Shown here: piece by piece, positions 1 through 11,114 of the stretch | Position numbering within the stretch: the first letter of the stretch is position 1 | Layout: each line of letters starts with the position of its first letter | Assembly: GCF_014901205.1 (NCBI RefSeq) | Contig: NZ_JACNMU010000004.1 | Location: 186,001-250,000 of the forward strand | Source of the DNA: Meridianimarinicoccus sp. MJW13 | GTDB lineage: Bacteria; Pseudomonadota; Alphaproteobacteria; Rhodobacterales; Rhodobacteraceae | Direction: 5' to 3' | DNA: 64,000 nucleotides | The notes under the pieces: model-generated | The model's database searches: none | The model's input: the letters and a program-made list of their open reading frames with translations, nothing else | What the model was told of the DNA's origin: nothing | Position numbers and translations under genes: made by a program

Positions 1-889
<889 letters not shown>

Positions 890-988
890 GACCGCCTCTC
901 CTCAAAGCGAATTCGGGGCGCTCAGGCGGCGCCTCTGGATCTTGCATGCAGATGGTCGGGGCCCCGAGGAGCCCCGACCGGGGGGAGG

Positions 989-2698
<1,710 letters not shown>

Positions 2699-2780
2699 GT
2701 GAGTCCTCCCGTTTGAACCATAGTTGAGGATGTCTTATGCGCGACCGGGTCTCCTCCTTCCCCGGCCACGGGGCCTGTCC

Positions 2781-3053
2781 CTACACCCAGCGGAACACCG
2801 CGGCGGCGTAGATCAGGCAGACGATCAGGGCGTATGGTTGATGCGCCCCGACGATCCCGAGCCAGGCCAGATTGATGAAGGCCGAACCCAGAAGAGTGAT
2901 GAAGAGCCGGTCGCCCCGCGTGGTTTCGATCCGCAGAATGCCCGTCCGGGGCGATTCCGGGAACTTGATTGCAAGCACCGTAAAGGTCACCAGCAACGAT
3001 GCAATCACCATGAAGAAGATCGCGGTCGGCCAGGTCCATGCCATCCATGCCAT
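2781..3053 (-). CDS. Small DUF2160-type membrane protein of the glycerol operon
   Basis: A 90-residue protein with about three hydrophobic segments (around residues 7-28, 48-65 and 68-88). Proteins of this size and sequence type (DUF2160) sit at this point in glpSTPQV operons of alphaproteobacteria; their role is unknown, possibly an accessory subunit of the importer. I chose the ATG at 3053 because an AGGGAGG ribosome site stands 6 bases before it; an open frame continues upstream to 3122 but would overlap glpQ. It lies 22 bp behind glpQ and before glpV. Confidence 0.85.
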   Translation of the reverse strand: MAWMAWTWPTAIFFMVIASLLVTFTVLAIKFPESPRTGILRIETTRGDRLFITLLGSAFINLAWLGIVGAHQPYALIVCLIYAAAVFRWV

Positions 3054-3075
3054 TGTGAATCCTCCCTTTTCTGTC

Positions 3076-3927
3076 TTACACGCGGCCCAGGGCAAAGCCC
3101 TTGGCGATGTAGTTGCGGACAAAGTAGATCACCAGCGCGCCGGGAACGATGGTCAGCACACCGGCGGCGGCCAGCACGCCCCAGTCGATACCGGCGGCGC
3201 CCTGCGTTCGGGTCATGATCGCGGCGATGGGTTTGGCATCCACGGTGGTCAGCGTGCGGCTGAGCAGCAGTTCCACCCATGAGAACATGAAGCAAAAGAA
3301 GGCCGCGACCCCGATTCCGCTGGCGATCAGCGGCATGAAGATCTTCACGAAGAAGCGCCCGAAGCTGTAGCCGTCGATATAGGCGGTCTCGTCGATCTCT
3401 TTCGGGACACCGCGCATGAAGCCTTCCAGGATCCAGACCGCCAGCGGCACGTTGAACAGGCAATGCGCCAGCGCCACCGCGATATGCGTGTCGAACAGGC
3501 CGACCGAACTGTAGAGTTGGAAGAAGGGCAGGGCGAAGACCGCCGGCGGCGCCATCCGGTTGGTCAGCAGCCAGAAGAACAGATGCTTGTCGCCCATGAA
3601 GGAATAGCGGCTGAACGCATAGGCCGCGGGCAGGGCCACCGCCAGGCTGATGGCGGTGTTCATCACCACATAGATCAGCGAGTTCACATAGCCCATGTAC
3701 CACGCCGGATCGGTCAGGATCGTGGCGTAATTGGCAAAGGTCAGGTTGCGCGGAATCAGGGTGAACTCGTTCAGGATCTCGGTGTTGGTCTTCAGGCTCA
3801 TGTTCAGCAGCCAGTAGATCGGCAGCATCAGGAACAGCAGGTAAAGACCCATTACCACGGCGCGGCTGTTGACCTTCGGCAGCGACAGGCGGCGCGGGCT
3901 GGATTGGTTGACGGTCATGTCGGCCAT
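3076..3927 (-). CDS. glpQ: Glycerol ABC transporter permease 2
   Basis: A 283-residue inner-membrane permease of the MalG type with about six membrane spans. The cytoplasmic EAA coupling loop is seen in EIDETAYIDGYSFGRFF (around residues 178-194), where the ATPases dock. It starts 3 bases behind glpP, so the two are translationally coupled. With GlpP it forms the pore for glycerol delivered by GlpV. Assignment as GlpQ follows gene order and the family match. Confidence 0.93.
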   Translation of the reverse strand: MADMTVNQSSPRRLSLPKVNSRAVVMGLYLLFLMLPIYWLLNMSLKTNTEILNEFTLIPRNLTFANYATILTDPAWYMGYVNSLIYVVMNTAISLAVALPAAYAFSRYSFMGDKHLFFWLLTNRMAPPAVFALPFFQLYSSVGLFDTHIAVALAHCLFNVPLAVWILEGFMRGVPKEIDETAYIDGYSFGRFFVKIFMPLIASGIGVAAFFCFMFSWVELLLSRTLTTVDAKPIAAIMTRTQGAAGIDWGVLAAAGVLTIVPGALVIYFVRNYIAKGFALGRV

Positions 3928-3930
3928 GTC

Positions 3931-4800
3931 TCAGCTCTCTCGCTTTTCAAGGGTGGTCATCACGGTGTAGAACACCCAGCTGACCAGAAGGATTACAAGG
4001 AAATACATCAGCGAGAACGCCGCCGCAGGTCCAAGGTCGAATTGTCCCAGCGCCATCTTCACAAGGTCGATCGACAGCAGGGTCGTGGCGTTGCCCGGTC
4101 CACCGCCGGTGACGACGAAAGGTTCGGTGTAGATCATGAAACTGTCCATGAAGCGCAGCAGGATCGCGATCATCAGCACGCCGGTGATCTTGGGCAGCTC
4201 GATGTAGCGGAACACCTTCCAGCGCGAGGCCTGGTCGATCTTGGCGGCCTGATAATAGGCATCCGGGATCGACTTCAGCCCGGCATAGGCCAGCAGCGCC
4301 ACCAGCGAGGTCCAGTGCCACACGTCCATGACCACCACGGTGATCCAGGCGGCAACGGTGTCCTGCGTGTAGTTGTAGTTGATACCGAGGCCGTCCAGCG
4401 CATAGCCCAGCAGGCCGATGTCGACACGTCCGAAGATCTGCCAGATGGTACCCACCACGTTCCACGGGATCAGCAGGGGCAGGGACATCACCACCAGGCA
4501 GAAGCTGGCCCAGAACCCAGATTTCGGCATGTTGAGCGCCACGAAGATGCCCAGCGGCACCTCGATTGCCAGAATGATCCCCGAGAACATCAGCTGACGC
4601 CCCAAGGCATCCCACATTCGTTCGGAGTCCAGCATTTCCTTGAACCATTCCAGGCCGGCCCAGAAGAACTGGTTGTTGCCGAAGGTGTCCTGCACGGAAT
4701 AGTTGACCACGGTCATCAGCGGGATCACCGCCGAGAAGGCCACCAGCAGCAGCACCGGCAGTACCAGAAACCATGCCTTTTGGTTGACTGTCTTTTCCAT
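3931..4800 (-). CDS. glpP: Glycerol ABC transporter permease 1
   Basis: A 289-residue MalF-like permease with six predicted spans, beginning MEKTVNQKAWFLVLPVLLLV. The EAA-type loop reads IPDAYYQAAKIDQASRW (around residues 180-196). It sits 94 bp behind glpT and directly before glpQ. With GlpQ it makes the membrane channel of the glycerol importer. Nothing looks broken. Confidence 0.93.
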   Translation of the reverse strand: MEKTVNQKAWFLVLPVLLLVAFSAVIPLMTVVNYSVQDTFGNNQFFWAGLEWFKEMLDSERMWDALGRQLMFSGIILAIEVPLGIFVALNMPKSGFWASFCLVVMSLPLLIPWNVVGTIWQIFGRVDIGLLGYALDGLGINYNYTQDTVAAWITVVVMDVWHWTSLVALLAYAGLKSIPDAYYQAAKIDQASRWKVFRYIELPKITGVLMIAILLRFMDSFMIYTEPFVVTGGGPGNATTLLSIDLVKMALGQFDLGPAAAFSLMYFLVILLVSWVFYTVMTTLEKRES

Positions 4801-4894
4801 TAGCTCGCCCCCTCCTCGGACGATTGCGCCGCATGGCGCGCTGTCACAGCGGATGCCCGGCCGATGCCGCGACCCGGTTGGTCGCGCGGCGGTG

Positions 4895-5971
4895 TCATCC
4901 GGCCTCTCCCTGTACGCGCCAGTCGTTGGCGTAGACGTTCACATGCGCCGCATCGAAGCTGACGCGGTTCATGTCGGCGCTGACGTGATCGTCCTCGCCG
5001 GCGATGATGTTGATGTCGGTGCCAAAGAACTCGGCCCGGATGATCTTGTGGCGGCCCACGTCCTCGACCCGGCGCACCTTGACCGGCAGGCCCTCGGTCT
5101 GCGACAGCCGCGCGAATTCCGGGCGCACGCCGATCTCGACCTTGCCTGACAACGGCTTGTAACCCTGCGCCAGATCCATATGGGCACCGTTCAGATAGGC
5201 CTTGTTGCCGTCGATCCGCACCGGGATCACATTCATCCCCGGCGAACCGATGAAATAGCCCACGAAGGTGTGCTCGGGGCGCTCGAACAATTCATCCGGT
5301 GTGCCGATCTGCACGACGCGGCCGTCGTACATGACCACCACCTTGTCGGCGAAGGTCAGTGCCTCGGTCTGGTCGTGAGTCACATAGATCATCGTGTGAC
5401 CGAAATCGTGGTGCAGCTTTTTCAACTGGGTGCGCAATTCCCACTTCATGTGCGGGTCGATGACGGTCAGCGGTTCGTCGAACAGCAGCGCGTTGACGTC
5501 CTTGCGCACCATGCCACGGCCCAGGCTGATCTTCTGTTTGGCATCCGCCGTCAGGCCACGCGCCTTCTTGCTCAGCATGTCCTCCATGCCGATCATGCGG
5601 GCGATTTCCTGCACGCGCTCGGCCACATAGGCCTCGTCGCGGCCCCGGTTGCGCAACGGGAAGGCCAGGTTGTCGCGCACCGTCATGGTGTCATAGACCA
5701 CCGGGAACTGGAAAACCTGCGCGATGTTGCGTTCCGCCGTGGGCGCAGCGGTCACATCCTTGCCGTCGAACAGGATGCGCCCCTGCGAGGGATGCAACAG
5801 CCCCGAAATGATGTTCAGCAACGTGGACTTGCCGCACCCGGACGATCCCAGCAGGGCATAGGCGGCGCCGTCATCCCAGTCGTGGTTCAGCTCTTTCAGC
5901 GCGTAGTCATCCTCGCTGGTCGGGTTCGGCAGGTAGGAATGGGCGAGGTTGTCGAGTGTGATCTTGGCCAT
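4895..5971 (-). CDS. glpT: Glycerol ABC transporter ATPase with degenerate signature motif
   Basis: A 358-residue ATPase of the UgpC/MalK class with a C-terminal regulatory (TOBE-like) part. The Walker A is GSSGCGKST (about residues 42-50), the Walker B ALLFDEP, and the switch histidine is intact in YVTHDQTEA. The ABC signature is not LSGGQ but LTADAKQKISLGRG. Its partner GlpS has the reverse pattern, so the pair should form one normal and one defective ATP site. It begins 11 bp behind glpS. Confidence 0.93.
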   Translation of the reverse strand: MAKITLDNLAHSYLPNPTSEDDYALKELNHDWDDGAAYALLGSSGCGKSTLLNIISGLLHPSQGRILFDGKDVTAAPTAERNIAQVFQFPVVYDTMTVRDNLAFPLRNRGRDEAYVAERVQEIARMIGMEDMLSKKARGLTADAKQKISLGRGMVRKDVNALLFDEPLTVIDPHMKWELRTQLKKLHHDFGHTMIYVTHDQTEALTFADKVVVMYDGRVVQIGTPDELFERPEHTFVGYFIGSPGMNVIPVRIDGNKAYLNGAHMDLAQGYKPLSGKVEIGVRPEFARLSQTEGLPVKVRRVEDVGRHKIIRAEFFGTDINIIAGEDDHVSADMNRVSFDAAHVNVYANDWRVQGEAG

Positions 5972-5982
5972 CTGTTTCTCCC

Positions 5983-7071
5983 TCAGGCCGCCAGCGCATA
6001 GGCGGCGGGCGCAACCAGCTTGCCATCTTCACCGAAGATGTAGACGTGACGCGGATCCAGCCAGACCGACAGGGCCTCGCCGATCGGCAGGTCGTGAATG
6101 CCGTGCACCAGCCCGACCCAGCGGTCGCCGTGATGATCGAGATGAATGAAGGTCTCGGACCCGGTCAGCTCGGTGACGTTCAGCGTGGTCTTGAATTCCA
6201 TGGCGTCGCCGACATGCTGGCCGATTTCCAGATGGTTGGGCCGGAACCCTGCGGTATAGCGGCCATCCGCCAGATCGCCCAGCTTGCCCGCGGCAGGCGT
6301 GCTTTGGCCGTCGCCGAACATGATGCGGTCGCCGGTTTTCGAGATCTGCAGGAAGTTCATGGGCGGATCGCTGAACACCCGCGCGGTGGTGGCATCCACC
6401 GGCCGGCGATAGACATCGGGTGTCGGACCGAACTGGGTGACGCGACCTTCCCAAAGGGCGACGGTATTGCCGCCCAGCAGCAGCGCCTCTTCGGGTTCGG
6501 TGGTCGCGTAGACGAAGATCGCGCCGGAGGCCTCGAATATCTTCGGAATCTCGACGCGCAATTCCTCGCGCAGCTTGTAGTCCAGGTTGGCCAGCGGTTC
6601 GTCCAGCAGCACCAGGCCGGCGTTCTTGACCAGCGCGCGGGCCAATGCGCAGCGCTGCTGCTGCCCGCCGGACAGTTCCAGCGGCTTGCGGTCCAGCATC
6701 GGCGTCAGTTGCATCAGCTCGGCGGTTTCACGCACCCGGCGATCCACCTCGGCCTTGTCGATCCCCAGCAGCTTCATCGGCGACGCGATGTTGTCGTAGA
6801 CGCTCATCGACGGGTAGTTGATGAACTGCTGATAGACCATGGCCACCTTGCGATCCTGCACGCGTTGCCCGGTGACGTCCTCTCCGTTCCACAGGATCTG
6901 ACCCGCCGCGGGCGCATCCAGCCCGGCCATCAGGCGCATCAAAGATGTCTTTCCCGACAGCGTCGGCCCGAGAAGCACGTTCATCGTGCCGTTTTCCAGC
7001 GTCAGATCCGTGGGATGGACATGGGTTTGTCCGTCCTTGATCTTGGATACGCCTTTCAGTTCCAGCGTCAT
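5983..7071 (-). CDS. glpS: Glycerol ABC transporter ATPase with missing switch histidine
   Basis: A 362-residue ABC ATPase. The Walker A is GPTLSGKTSL, the signature LSGGQQQRCALARAL is canonical, and the Walker B is LVLLDEP. The position of the switch (H-loop) histidine reads YATTEPEEA, so the catalytic histidine is replaced by threonine, while GlpT keeps it. The C-terminal third is a regulatory domain. The gene lies 13 bp behind glpD and 11 bp ahead of glpT, in the order known for glycerol importer operons. Confidence 0.93.
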   Translation of the reverse strand: MTLELKGVSKIKDGQTHVHPTDLTLENGTMNVLLGPTLSGKTSLMRLMAGLDAPAAGQILWNGEDVTGQRVQDRKVAMVYQQFINYPSMSVYDNIASPMKLLGIDKAEVDRRVRETAELMQLTPMLDRKPLELSGGQQQRCALARALVKNAGLVLLDEPLANLDYKLREELRVEIPKIFEASGAIFVYATTEPEEALLLGGNTVALWEGRVTQFGPTPDVYRRPVDATTARVFSDPPMNFLQISKTGDRIMFGDGQSTPAAGKLGDLADGRYTAGFRPNHLEIGQHVGDAMEFKTTLNVTELTGSETFIHLDHHGDRWVGLVHGIHDLPIGEALSVWLDPRHVYIFGEDGKLVAPAAYALAA

Positions 7072-7084
7072 CAGGTCCTCCTCC

Positions 7085-8689
7085 TTATCCCACGGCCGAT
7101 GTTTGGGTCGTGGTGTGGCGGCGCTCTGCCATCCAGGTGTTCAATGCGGTGATCTCGTCGCGCGTCAGGCGCAGGCCCAGCTTGTTGCGGCGCCAGACCA
7201 CATCTTCGGCGGTTAAGGCAAATTCGTGCACCATCAGCCAGGTGACCTCGGTTTCGGTCAGGGTCGCGCCGAAATTGCGCCCCAGATCGCCAGCTTGGGT
7301 TGCATTGCCCAGAATGTCACGCGCTTGTGTGCCGTAGGCGCGCGCAAGGCGGCGGGCCCAGAACGCATCCAGGAACGGATAGACCCGGCGCAGGCCCTCG
7401 ACCAGCGCGTCAAACCCGTCCACCGGAAAGTCACCGCCCGGCAGGGGTACACCGGCGGTCCACGGCTTGCCCTTGCTGTCCAGATGATGCGCGATCTTTT
7501 CCAGCGCGTGTTCGGCCAACCGGCGATAGGTGGTGATCTTGCCGCCAAAGATGTTCAACATCGGCACGCCGCTGCTGGTGTCCACCTTCAGGGTATAGTC
7601 GCGCGTCGCCGCCGTGGCGCTGCTGGCGCCGTCGTCATACAGCGGGCGAACCCCGGAATAGGTCCAGACCACGTCGGACTCGTCCAGGTCCTGCTTGAAG
7701 TACTGGTTGGCGAATTTCAGCAGATAGCGCCGTTCCTCAGGGGTGCATTCCGGCTTGGCTGAGGGGGCGGGATGTTCGGCATCGGTGGTGCCGATCAGGG
7801 TGAAGTCGGTTTCATAGGGGATGGCGAAGATGATCCGACCATCAGTCCCCTGGAAGAAGTAGCACTTGCCGTGGTCGAACAGCTTGCGGGTCACGATATG
7901 GCTGCCGCGCACCAGCCGTACGCCTTCGCGCGAATTCAGCCGCACCTTGGTCTGGATGATGTCCCCGACCCAGGGACCGCCGGCATTGACCAGCATCCGG
8001 GCGAAATGGGTGTGCTCCGCGCCGGTTTCGCTATTGCGCGTTTTGACCCGCCACAAGGCGCCATCCTTTTCGGCGCTGACAACCTGCGTGCGGGTCATGA
8101 TCCGGGCGCCGCGCGCCTCGGCATCGCGGGCGTTCAGCACCACGAGACGCGAGTCCTCGACCCAGCAGTCGGAATACTCATAGGCGGTAGAGAACCGGTC
8201 CTGAAGCGGCGCACCTTCGGGCGTGCCGGTCAGTGCCACGGTCGAGGTTCCCGGCAGGATCTTCCGCCCGCCAAGGTTGTCGTACAGGAACAGCCCCAAC
8301 CGGATCAGCCACGCGGGCCGACGTCCCTTCATCCATGGCATGAAGATGCCCAGAAGTTTCGACGTTGGCGTGTCGGATTCGAAGCGCATATCTTTATGAT
8401 AAGGAAGCACAAACCGCATCGGCCAGCTGATGTGCGGCATGGCGCGCAACAGCACCTCCCGCTCGATCAGGGCCTCACGCACAAGGCGGAACTCGAAGTA
8501 TTCCAGGTACCGCAGCCCGCCGTGGAACAACTTGGTCGAGGCGGAAGACGTGGCCGAGGCCAGATCGTTCATTTCGGCCAGGGCCACCGTCAGACCGCGC
8601 CCCGCGGCGTCGCGGGCAATGCCACAGCCGTTGATGCCACCGCCGACGATGAACACGTCCGTCGTCTGGTCTTCGGTCGCTTGAGCCAC
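7085..8689 (-). CDS. glpD: Glycerol-3-phosphate dehydrogenase (FAD, aerobic)
   Basis: A 534-residue membrane-associated flavoprotein that oxidises glycerol-3-phosphate to dihydroxyacetone phosphate and feeds electrons to the quinone pool. The FAD-binding motif VFIVGGGINGCGIARDAAGR starts about residue 13, followed by the GlpD-typical STKLFHGGLRYLEYFEF. Length is normal for the family. It is the first gene of the operon, divergent from glpR across 250 bp that hold candidate operator boxes. Confidence 0.97.
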   Translation of the reverse strand: MAQATEDQTTDVFIVGGGINGCGIARDAAGRGLTVALAEMNDLASATSSASTKLFHGGLRYLEYFEFRLVREALIEREVLLRAMPHISWPMRFVLPYHKDMRFESDTPTSKLLGIFMPWMKGRRPAWLIRLGLFLYDNLGGRKILPGTSTVALTGTPEGAPLQDRFSTAYEYSDCWVEDSRLVVLNARDAEARGARIMTRTQVVSAEKDGALWRVKTRNSETGAEHTHFARMLVNAGGPWVGDIIQTKVRLNSREGVRLVRGSHIVTRKLFDHGKCYFFQGTDGRIIFAIPYETDFTLIGTTDAEHPAPSAKPECTPEERRYLLKFANQYFKQDLDESDVVWTYSGVRPLYDDGASSATAATRDYTLKVDTSSGVPMLNIFGGKITTYRRLAEHALEKIAHHLDSKGKPWTAGVPLPGGDFPVDGFDALVEGLRRVYPFLDAFWARRLARAYGTQARDILGNATQAGDLGRNFGATLTETEVTWLMVHEFALTAEDVVWRRNKLGLRLTRDEITALNTWMAERRHTTTQTSAVG

Positions 8690-8754
8690 GCGAATCTCCC
8701 CCTAACGCGTCTACGAGGCGGTTATCTCAAACAGTGACGCTTCGAGCAAGAAGA

Positions 8755-8777
8755 ATGTTCGTTTATGATCGTTTTAT
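8755..8777. promoter_or_regulatory. Candidate GlpR operator in the glpD-glpR gap
   Basis: The plus strand reads ATGTTCGTTTATGATCGTTTT. On the other strand this contains two AAACGA boxes ten bases apart. A further AAACGA box occurs on the plus strand at about 8836-8841, closer to glpR. DeoR-family GlpR proteins are known to bind TTCGTT/AACGAA-type repeats. Location in the divergent promoter region supports the call; binding is inferred. Confidence 0.4.
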
Positions 8778-8939
8778 AGGGTTCAGCCAAGATTTCGCGG
8801 ATTTCTCGGGGGAAAGACTCCGCAAAACACCACAGAAACGAAAATCCTTCAGCCGTTTGTTGCTTTTCTGCGCGCAGTACGCCCTGATGACGGGTACGCA
8901 AGAATAGAACCGAACACTCTTCAGGACCACGCCAGATCC

Positions 8940-9722
8940 ATGTCGCAGACCTTTCGCCATCCGGAGATCCTTGAAATCGCGCGCCGCGAGGGCAAGGTGA
9001 CCGTCGAAGGTCTGGCGGCGCATTTTAGTGTCACCCTTCAGACGATCCGGCGCGACCTGACCGATCTGGCCGAAGCCGGGCGGCTGGAGCGTGTGCATGG
9101 CGGCGCCGTTCTGATGTCGGGCACCACCAACATCGGGTATGAAGAGCGCCGCTCGCTCAATCCCTCCGCCAAGCAGGCCATCGCGCGGGCCTGCGCGGCA
9201 CGGATTCCCAATGGCATTTCCCTGTTTCTGAACATCGGCACCTCGACCGAGGCGGTGGCACAAGAGTTGCGGCATCATGAAAACCTCATGGTGATCACCA
9301 ACAACATGAACGTGGCCAACATCCTGGTCGCCAACCCGTCCTGTGAAATCCTGGTGACGGGGGGCCAGTTGCGCCGCGCCGATGGCGGGTTGGTGGGCAA
9401 TCTGGCGGCCGAAACCATCCACCAGTTCAAGTTCGACCTGGCGGTGATCGGCTGCTCGGCCCTCGATCAGGACGGGGATCTGCTGGATTTCGACATTCAG
9501 GAGGTCAGCGTCAGCAAGGCCATCCTGCACCAGTCGCGCAAGACCTACCTGGTGGCCGACCACACCAAGTTCTCGCGCAGCGCGCCCGCCCGGATCGCCT
9601 CGATCGCCGATGTGGATGCCTTCTTCACCGACCGACACCTGTCTGCAGATCTCGCGGCCTCCTGCAAGGACTGGCGCACGGAAGTTGTGGTGGCCGAACA
9701 GGATGATCCCGACCGCTCATGA
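8940..9722 (+). CDS. glpR: DeoR-family transcriptional regulator, glycerol repressor
   Basis: A 260-residue regulator. The N-terminal helix-turn-helix reads EGLAAHFSVTLQTIRRDL (about residues 22-39) followed by the DeoR hallmark LERVHGGAV. The C-terminal sensor domain, of the phosphosugar-isomerase fold, spans about residues 75-235. It stands divergent to glpD, so it very likely represses the glp operon and responds to glycerol-3-phosphate, as in other GlpR proteins. An IS30 element lies just downstream without damaging it. Confidence 0.9.
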   Translation: MSQTFRHPEILEIARREGKVTVEGLAAHFSVTLQTIRRDLTDLAEAGRLERVHGGAVLMSGTTNIGYEERRSLNPSAKQAIARACAARIPNGISLFLNIGTSTEAVAQELRHHENLMVITNNMNVANILVANPSCEILVTGGQLRRADGGLVGNLAAETIHQFKFDLAVIGCSALDQDGDLLDFDIQEVSVSKAILHQSRKTYLVADHTKFSRSAPARIASIADVDAFFTDRHLSADLAASCKDWRTEVVVAEQDDPDRS

Positions 9723-9866
9723 TCCCGCGCCTTCGCGCGGCCACGAGACCGGGGCATCCCACACGAACCGCTTCACACGCTGAACCGCCCGGGACTTGCG
9801 CCAAGGTGAAAAACTGCACTCCAAATATTACATAATTCGGTTTACGGGTATCTTGCGGCACACGCG

Positions 9867-10977
9867 GTGGATTCACAAACGAAGTGCAAATTCTGTACTG
9901 AAACAGAGAGTTGCATGGAGCAAGAAGAATGGGAAGCCACTACTGCCACCTGAATTTGGATGAACGACGCAAGATAGCAAAGTGGCTTGAAGCCAAAATG
10001 CCGGTTGCTGAGATTGCGGATCGACTGGGCCGTGACCCCTCCACGATCTACCGAGACATCAAGCGGAACCGATATACGGACAACGAGCTGCCAGACCTGA
10101 ACGGCTATTACGCGCTGAATGCACAGGACATGTACGAGAAGCGCCGTGCCATCCATCGAAAGATGATCGTGCATCCGGAACTCAAGGAAGCCATTGAAGA
10201 TCGCCTGAAGGCTGGATGGTCGCCCGAACAGATAGCCGGACGCATGCGACTTGAACACCATCCGATCCGCGTGAGCCACGAGACCATCTATCGGTTTGCC
10301 TATTCCAAGGATGGTCGCGACGAACAGTTTTATCGCCACTTGCCTGAACATCGCCGTCGCCGCAGGCCGCGTGGGTATCGCAGGCACAACCGGACCCACA
10401 TCTTTGATGCCCGAAGCTTGTCACACAGGCCTGACCGCATCTCAGAACGCGCTGAATTCGGCCATTGGGAGTGTGATCTGATGATGTTCCGCAAAGAACA
10501 TGGGAAGGTAAACGTGACGTCCCTGGTCGAGCGCGTGAGCCGATACGCCGTCGTCATGCGCAACGAGGATCGCCAAACCAAACCCATCATGGAAGCGCTG
10601 ATCCAGGGGTTGGCTCCCCTGCCCGCCGATGCCCGCCAATCGATCACCTTTGATCGCGGCACCGAGTTCTCAGCCTGGCGGCATCTCAAGGTCGGGATCG
10701 GCGCGGATGCGTGGTTCTGTGATCCACAAGCGCCGTACCAGAAAGGCACCGTAGAAAACACGAACAACAGGCTGAGGAAATACCTGCCCCGCTCAACCGA
10801 ACCGACGGCGCTGACAAATCGATACTTGAGGTCGATTTGCCACCGCCTCAATGCAACGCCGCGCAAATGCCTCGGGTATCACACGCCAGCAGAAGTCTTC
10901 GAAACCAAGCTGATGGAAATCCAGAACCGACCGGGATAGATCGACATACTAGGACCTGCACTTCAGTGTGAGTTCAC
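9867..10977 (+). mobile_element. IS30-family insertion sequence, about 1.1 kb
   Basis: One transposase gene lies between imperfect terminal inverted repeats. The left end reads GTGGATTCACAAACGAAGTG (from 9867). The right end, read from the other strand starting at 10977, is GTGAACTCACACTGAAGTGC. They match at most positions with a one-base gap. I could not recognise a target duplication, so the outer ends are uncertain by a few bases. The element sits between glpR and the LacI regulator and breaks no gene I can see. Confidence 0.75.
9929..10939 (+). CDS. IS30-family transposase
   Basis: A 336-residue DDE transposase. The N-terminal helix-turn-helix reads PVAEIADRLGRDPSTIYRDI, typical of IS30. 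The catalytic acidic residues are seen in FGHWECDLM, ITFDRGTEF and KGTVENTNNRLRKYLPR, in the right order and spacing, so the enzyme looks intact. I used the ATG at 9929 (MGSHYCHLNL); a TTG at 9911 in the same frame is possible. Its base composition is less GC-biased than that of the neighbouring genes, as expected of a mobile gene. Confidence 0.93.
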   Translation: MGSHYCHLNLDERRKIAKWLEAKMPVAEIADRLGRDPSTIYRDIKRNRYTDNELPDLNGYYALNAQDMYEKRRAIHRKMIVHPELKEAIEDRLKAGWSPEQIAGRMRLEHHPIRVSHETIYRFAYSKDGRDEQFYRHLPEHRRRRRPRGYRRHNRTHIFDARSLSHRPDRISERAEFGHWECDLMMFRKEHGKVNVTSLVERVSRYAVVMRNEDRQTKPIMEALIQGLAPLPADARQSITFDRGTEFSAWRHLKVGIGADAWFCDPQAPYQKGTVENTNNRLRKYLPRSTEPTALTNRYLRSICHRLNATPRKCLGYHTPAEVFETKLMEIQNRPG

Positions 10978-11068
10978 ATCACAAGCCCGTGCCACATTCG
11001 CAGGCATCCGTACCGCCGTTGTGCGCCGACCCTTCCCTGATCCCAGGCTTTTTTGCATTTTCTTGTTG

Positions 11069-11084
11069 CCGAAACCGGTTTCGG
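11069..11084. promoter_or_regulatory. LacI-type operator, perfect 16-bp palindrome
   Basis: The sequence CCGAAACCGGTTTCGG is a perfect palindrome with the central CCGG typical of LacI-family operators. It ends 30 bases before the start of the LacI regulator gene that heads the solute operon. The likely reading is autoregulation plus control of the whole operon, because I see no second copy before the binding-protein gene. Confidence 0.75.
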
Positions 11085-11114
11085 AATGGATCGTGAAGCC
11101 CAGGAGGATGAAAT

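Noticed and set aside
2760-2773. Hairpin CCCCG-GCCA-CGGGG between glpV and the small membrane gene
   Set aside because: The stem has only five pairs and no T-run, so I do not list it as a terminator; it could still act as a weak attenuator.
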